Below, one piece after another: positions 61,499-64,000 of a stretch of DNA of 64,000 nt. The stretch is from NCBI GenBank assembly GCA_038212215.1, contig JBBQUT010000024.1, positions 10,730-74,729 of the forward strand. Direction: 5' to 3'. The notes beneath the pieces were generated by a model. That model was not told the origin of the DNA. It was given only the letters and a program-made list of their open reading frames with translations, and ran no database searches. The translations under genes and the position numbers were made by a program. The stretch's first letter is position 1. The number at the start of each line of letters is the position of its first letter. Source of the DNA: JALZAI01 sp038212215. GTDB lineage: Bacteria; Actinomycetota; Actinomycetes; Mycobacteriales; Jatrophihabitantaceae.

Positions 61499-61657
61499 AC
61501 GCTCGCAGCGCCGGAATTGAAGTTCGGTCGCCGCGGAGGTCGGCGATCGAGAACCGGGGCTGGGCGAGCAGCGCTGTACACAGCGAGCCGGTGCCCGGCC
61601 CGTTCGCAGCGTCCGAGGCGTTAAGGCTCACGGGATTCATTGCGGGAGGTGGCGTCC

Positions 61658-62782
61658 TCAGACTGGCGCGCACCGCTGTCGGAGTTCAGTGAGGACGGCC
61701 TTCTCGAGCGAGTTTAGGGACCCGTCGACCTCGGCTACGCGGGTGGCGGCCTCGATCACGTCGTCGAGGTCGCCCTGCTCGCCTTCTATGCGTGCCCACA
61801 CGTCGGCAGGGTCGACGTCGACGACGTTTGCGAGCTGCTCGTCGACGACGTGATGATGCTCGCGGACGAGACGCACGAGGTGGCGCATCAGCAGTGCCTC
61901 GTCATCGGAGATCTGCTTGTCGGCGGTGACGACCAGCCACGCGACCCACAGCATGAGCTCCGGGTGCTGACTGCGGCCGGTCAGGCTCTCGGCGACCTCG
62001 ATGACCCGTGCCTCATTGCGGAACACCGCCCGGGCGTGCCGGCCGGCGACCAGCGTGGAGTAGCGGTTGATGGCCACAGCGAGCGGGACGCCGACGCCAG
62101 GAATCCCGATCTTCATGACGTTGCGGACCAGCAGTGTCTTGCCGACGAACGGCAAGCCTTGCGCGGCGACGCGCACCGCCCCGGAATAGTACTTCTTAAT
62201 AACCTGTCGCAGCAGCGGCGGGACGATCTTGATGACGCCCTCGCGAGCGAATTCGCCGCTCTTGATGGTGAAGGCGACCTTGATGAGCTTCCACAGGTCG
62301 TCCGGGTCGGAAGTGTCCAACGGCACCCGGTAGAGGACGGCGATGTCATAAGCGAGGCGAAGCTGCAGCCGCGTGATGTAAGTGACGTCGAGCATCAGCG
62401 TCGCGATGGCGGCTGGGACGGTCGCAGGGCTGGCGCCGCCGAGGCTTCCGATGGTTGCGACTATCGCCGCGGTGTACGCGCTGGCGGACAGTCCACCTTC
62501 GATGGCGGCGTATCGGGCAGCCATCTTGATCCGCTGGTCGACGATGGCATCTGCCGGGACGCCGGCGTAACGCTCCTGAAAGTACTGCCAGTCGACCTTC
62601 TCGGTGTATGCGTGGAGCGCGGAAGTGAGGAGCTTGGTGAACCAGCTGCCGGAGCGGATGTCGTCTCCGCTTAGGTTCTTGACGAACTCGCGTAGCTCGG
62701 CGCGTTCGCTTTCGACAGCCTCCTTGGCGGCGTTGTCATCGTCGCTTGCCGCGGCGGCGACGTCTGCTGGTGCGTCGGTCAT
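61658..62782 (-). CDS. EcsC-like protein with C-terminal TerB-like domain
   Basis: 374 residues from ATG 62782 (GGAAGGGACC upstream); an upstream ATG at 62833 is open but lacks a site. Residues ~100-240 carry the EcsC pattern: MAARYAAIEGGLSASAYTAA, PATVPAAIATLMLDVTYITR and LRLAYDIAVLYRVPLDTSDP. The C-terminal ~110 residues (ELMLWVAWLVVTADKQISDD, LVRLVREHHHVVDEQL, ATRVAEVDGSLNSLEKAVLT) resemble the TerB helical fold that binds metal or membranes in tellurite-resistance/stress systems. Function unknown, probably membrane-associated stress response. The gene is alone. Confidence 0.75.
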   Translation of the reverse strand: MTDAPADVAAAASDDDNAAKEAVESERAELREFVKNLSGDDIRSGSWFTKLLTSALHAYTEKVDWQYFQERYAGVPADAIVDQRIKMAARYAAIEGGLSASAYTAAIVATIGSLGGASPATVPAAIATLMLDVTYITRLQLRLAYDIAVLYRVPLDTSDPDDLWKLIKVAFTIKSGEFAREGVIKIVPPLLRQVIKKYYSGAVRVAAQGLPFVGKTLLVRNVMKIGIPGVGVPLAVAINRYSTLVAGRHARAVFRNEARVIEVAESLTGRSQHPELMLWVAWLVVTADKQISDDEALLMRHLVRLVREHHHVVDEQLANVVDVDPADVWARIEGEQGDLDDVIEAATRVAEVDGSLNSLEKAVLTELRQRCAPV

Positions 62783-62839
62783 GGCGGTCCCTTCCGGACT
62801 TGATCCACCCGACACTGCCACGTTTTGCCGCATCTCGCC

Positions 62840-62995
62840 TCACGCGGCCAGACGCCGGATCTCGTCATCAGGCAGCAGCGCCCGGTACACCTGCCAGTCG
62901 AGCTGCCAGCTGCCGCGGCCCTTGCCTGGGCCGAGAAGTCCGAGCGTGCGTGCGCACGTTGTTGTTGCGCACCGGGAACAGGTTCGGGGGCCTGG
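62840..62995 (-). pseudogene. 3' remnant of an unidentified gene
   Basis: The minus strand ends in GSWQLDWQVYRALLPDDEIR followed by RLAA and TGA 62840, a convincing C-terminus; an upstream frame gives APNLFPVRNNNVRTHA. It appears to be the frameshifted tail of a mobile-element protein. No start or function. Confidence 0.35.
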
Positions 62996-63212
62996 CGTGC
63001 AGCTAGCCCGCTTCCGGCTGAGCAGCACTCGCGGACCAGACGTGCACGCCGAGTAGTCGCCGCCGCTCAACAAGCCGCTCGCGATGAGCAGTCCGAAGCG
63101 GCTCGCCGACCGGCCGACGCGGATCTGTCGAAGACCGTTGCCAACACCACCGACCCGCAATCGCGACTGATAAGAACCCGACCCGACTTCCTCCGAGGGC
63201 AACAACGCTCAA

Positions 63213-63855
63213 GTGGCTGTCACCAGCGACCATCTCATCACGGCCGTGCACCACCTGATGCGCACGATGGGCCTCTCGGAACGGTTCGCCTGCCGGGTCA
63301 CCGGCCGGCACCGTTCGACCCAGCGACGAGAGCCATCGGCCACGACGCCGGACGATCTGGACGCAGGGCTGCGGACCTGGCTGCGCGACTCGGCTAGGAC
63401 GCATCCGCGGCGGGGGTTCGGCAACGCCTACGCCGACGCGCGCGGTGAGAGCTGCAACGTCAACCACAGAAAGATTCAACGGCTTGGCGAGAAGAGGGCC
63501 TGCGAGTGCCCCAACGCCGACGACGCAGGCGATTGGGCACCAGCACCGCCCAGGACCGACCGACGGCCGACGCACCGAACCGGGTCTGGGCGGTGGACTT
63601 CCAATTCGACGCCACCACCGACGGGTGACCCATCAAGCTCGTCTCGATCATCGACGAACACACCCGCGAACGCCTCAGCAACCTCATCGACCGATCCGTC
63701 ACGCCGACGTCCTCATCGACGAAGTCGATCGCCTCGCCCTGCACCGCGGCTACCCGAGCGTGCTGCGCTGCGACAACGGCCCCGAACTGGCCTGCGCCGC
63801 GATGGCCGACTGGGCCGGCGAACGCGTCGGCCTGTCCTTCATCCCACCCGGTTAA
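63213..63855 (+). pseudogene. IS3-family transposase (orfB) pseudogene
   Basis: Across several frames: MGLSERFACRVTGRHRSTQR, RTWLRDSARTHPRRGFGNAY, NVNHRKIQRL, then VWAVDFQFDATTDG with the first catalytic Asp, an in-frame TGA at 63627, IKLVSIIDEHTRERLSNLID, and RGYPSVLRCDNGPELACAAM with the second Asp, ending FIPPG and TAA 63855. The final Glu segment is missing. Several shifts plus the stop make it non-functional. Confidence 0.78.
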
Positions 63856-63869
63856 CCCTGGTTAACCGG
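63848..63869. repeat. 22-bp perfect palindrome ending the IS3 fragment
   Basis: CCGGTTAACC, the two bases CT, then GGTTAACCGG form a perfect dyad that contains two GGTTAACC palindromes and overlaps the TAA stop of the transposase fragment. Chance is unlikely; it may be an insertion junction or operator. Confidence 0.6.
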
Positions 63870-63913
63870 CTAATCTCGGCCGATTCGGGAGCCTGTCGCA
63901 ATTTTGGCCTGGG

Positions 63914-64000
63914 TCATCCGGCTGATTTGTCTTGGCGGATGCGTCGAAGTTCGCTTTCGTGACGTCGGACGATTGCTGCGAGAGACTCCAGGGCGGTGCG
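63914..64000 (-). CDS. 3' end of a gene running off the window
   Basis: Twenty-eight codons and a TGA at 63914: TALESLAAIVRRHESELRRI then RQDKSAG. The helical, charged pattern and codon choice look real, but the piece is too short for identification. The 5' part lies beyond base 64000. Confidence 0.4.
   Translation of the reverse strand, partial: RTALESLAAIVRRHESELRRIRQDKSAG

Noticed and set aside
27422..64000. Right-hand attachment site of element B (second copy of the tRNA 3' half)
   Set aside because: No convincing copy of the tRNA 3' half was found by eye; it may lie outside the window.

Overview
The window is high-GC DNA with strong G/C bias at third codon positions. Families typical of Actinomycetota (DUF4192, SCO6880-type conjugation protein, LLM-class F420 oxidoreductase, HxlR and MarR regulators, Excalibur nuclease) suggest an actinobacterial chromosome; the genus cannot be read from sequence alone. 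About 7.6 kb of ordinary chromosome at the left is followed by roughly 56 kb of accessory DNA organised around a tRNA-Gly(CCC) gene at 27348-27418.

Region 1 (1-7.6 kb), chromosome: a MarR fragment; a minus-strand operon (CDP-alcohol phosphatidyltransferase, membrane sulfatase/LTA-synthase-like protein, methyltransferase, VOC protein) with a divergent second methyltransferase; the frameshifted stump of a molybdopterin oxidoreductase; an HxlR regulator; a luciferase-like oxidoreductase; and an SRPBCC protein that may start at ATC.

Region 2 (7.8-27.4 kb), element A: bounded on the left by a duplicated tRNA promoter plus 5' half-tRNA (7877-7913) and on the right by the intact tRNA. It carries a DNA-binding protein and a replication-initiator-like protein (ATGA overlap), a DUF4192 protein, a visibly lower-GC insert with a 1936-residue RHS/YD-repeat polymorphic toxin and a 705-residue unknown partner, several decayed genes (IS110, HNH nuclease), and a 1406-residue protein in which a DUF499-type ATPase is fused in frame to a complete tyrosine recombinase whose last codons lie inside the tRNA.

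Region 3 (27.4-49.2 kb), element B: a second, related integrase runs into the same tRNA from the other side, with an excisionase and a divergent double-HTH regulator. Then comes a long plus-strand transfer/surface-appendage locus: lipoprotein, secreted protein, SAF/CpaB, CpaE-like ATPase, TadA, TadB, TadC, Flp-like pilin, three TadE/G-like pseudopilins, a LysM plus winged-helix/BTAD membrane protein, a ten-copy GGTCACCCTG array, a regulator-like protein, small proteins, a bifunctional peptidoglycan hydrolase, and VirB2-, VirB8-, VirB6- and SCO6880-like conjugation proteins. Gene order suggests a wall-crossing machine built from Tad and type IV secretion parts, but no VirB4, coupling protein or relaxase is visible. 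Two short genes share an almost identical 41-bp upstream block, a probable dedicated promoter.

Region 4 (49.2-64 kb), cargo and debris: an unrecognised 616-residue protein with S1/OB-like and coiled-coil segments, a DUF2971 protein, two IS110-family transposases back to back with a shared structured non-coding block, DUF4177, a secreted HNH-Excalibur nuclease, a frameshifted potassium channel, a small protein paired with a membrane protein, an HTH protein, an EcsC/TerB-like protein, and an IS3-type transposase pseudogene. The right end of element B was not found and may lie beyond the window.
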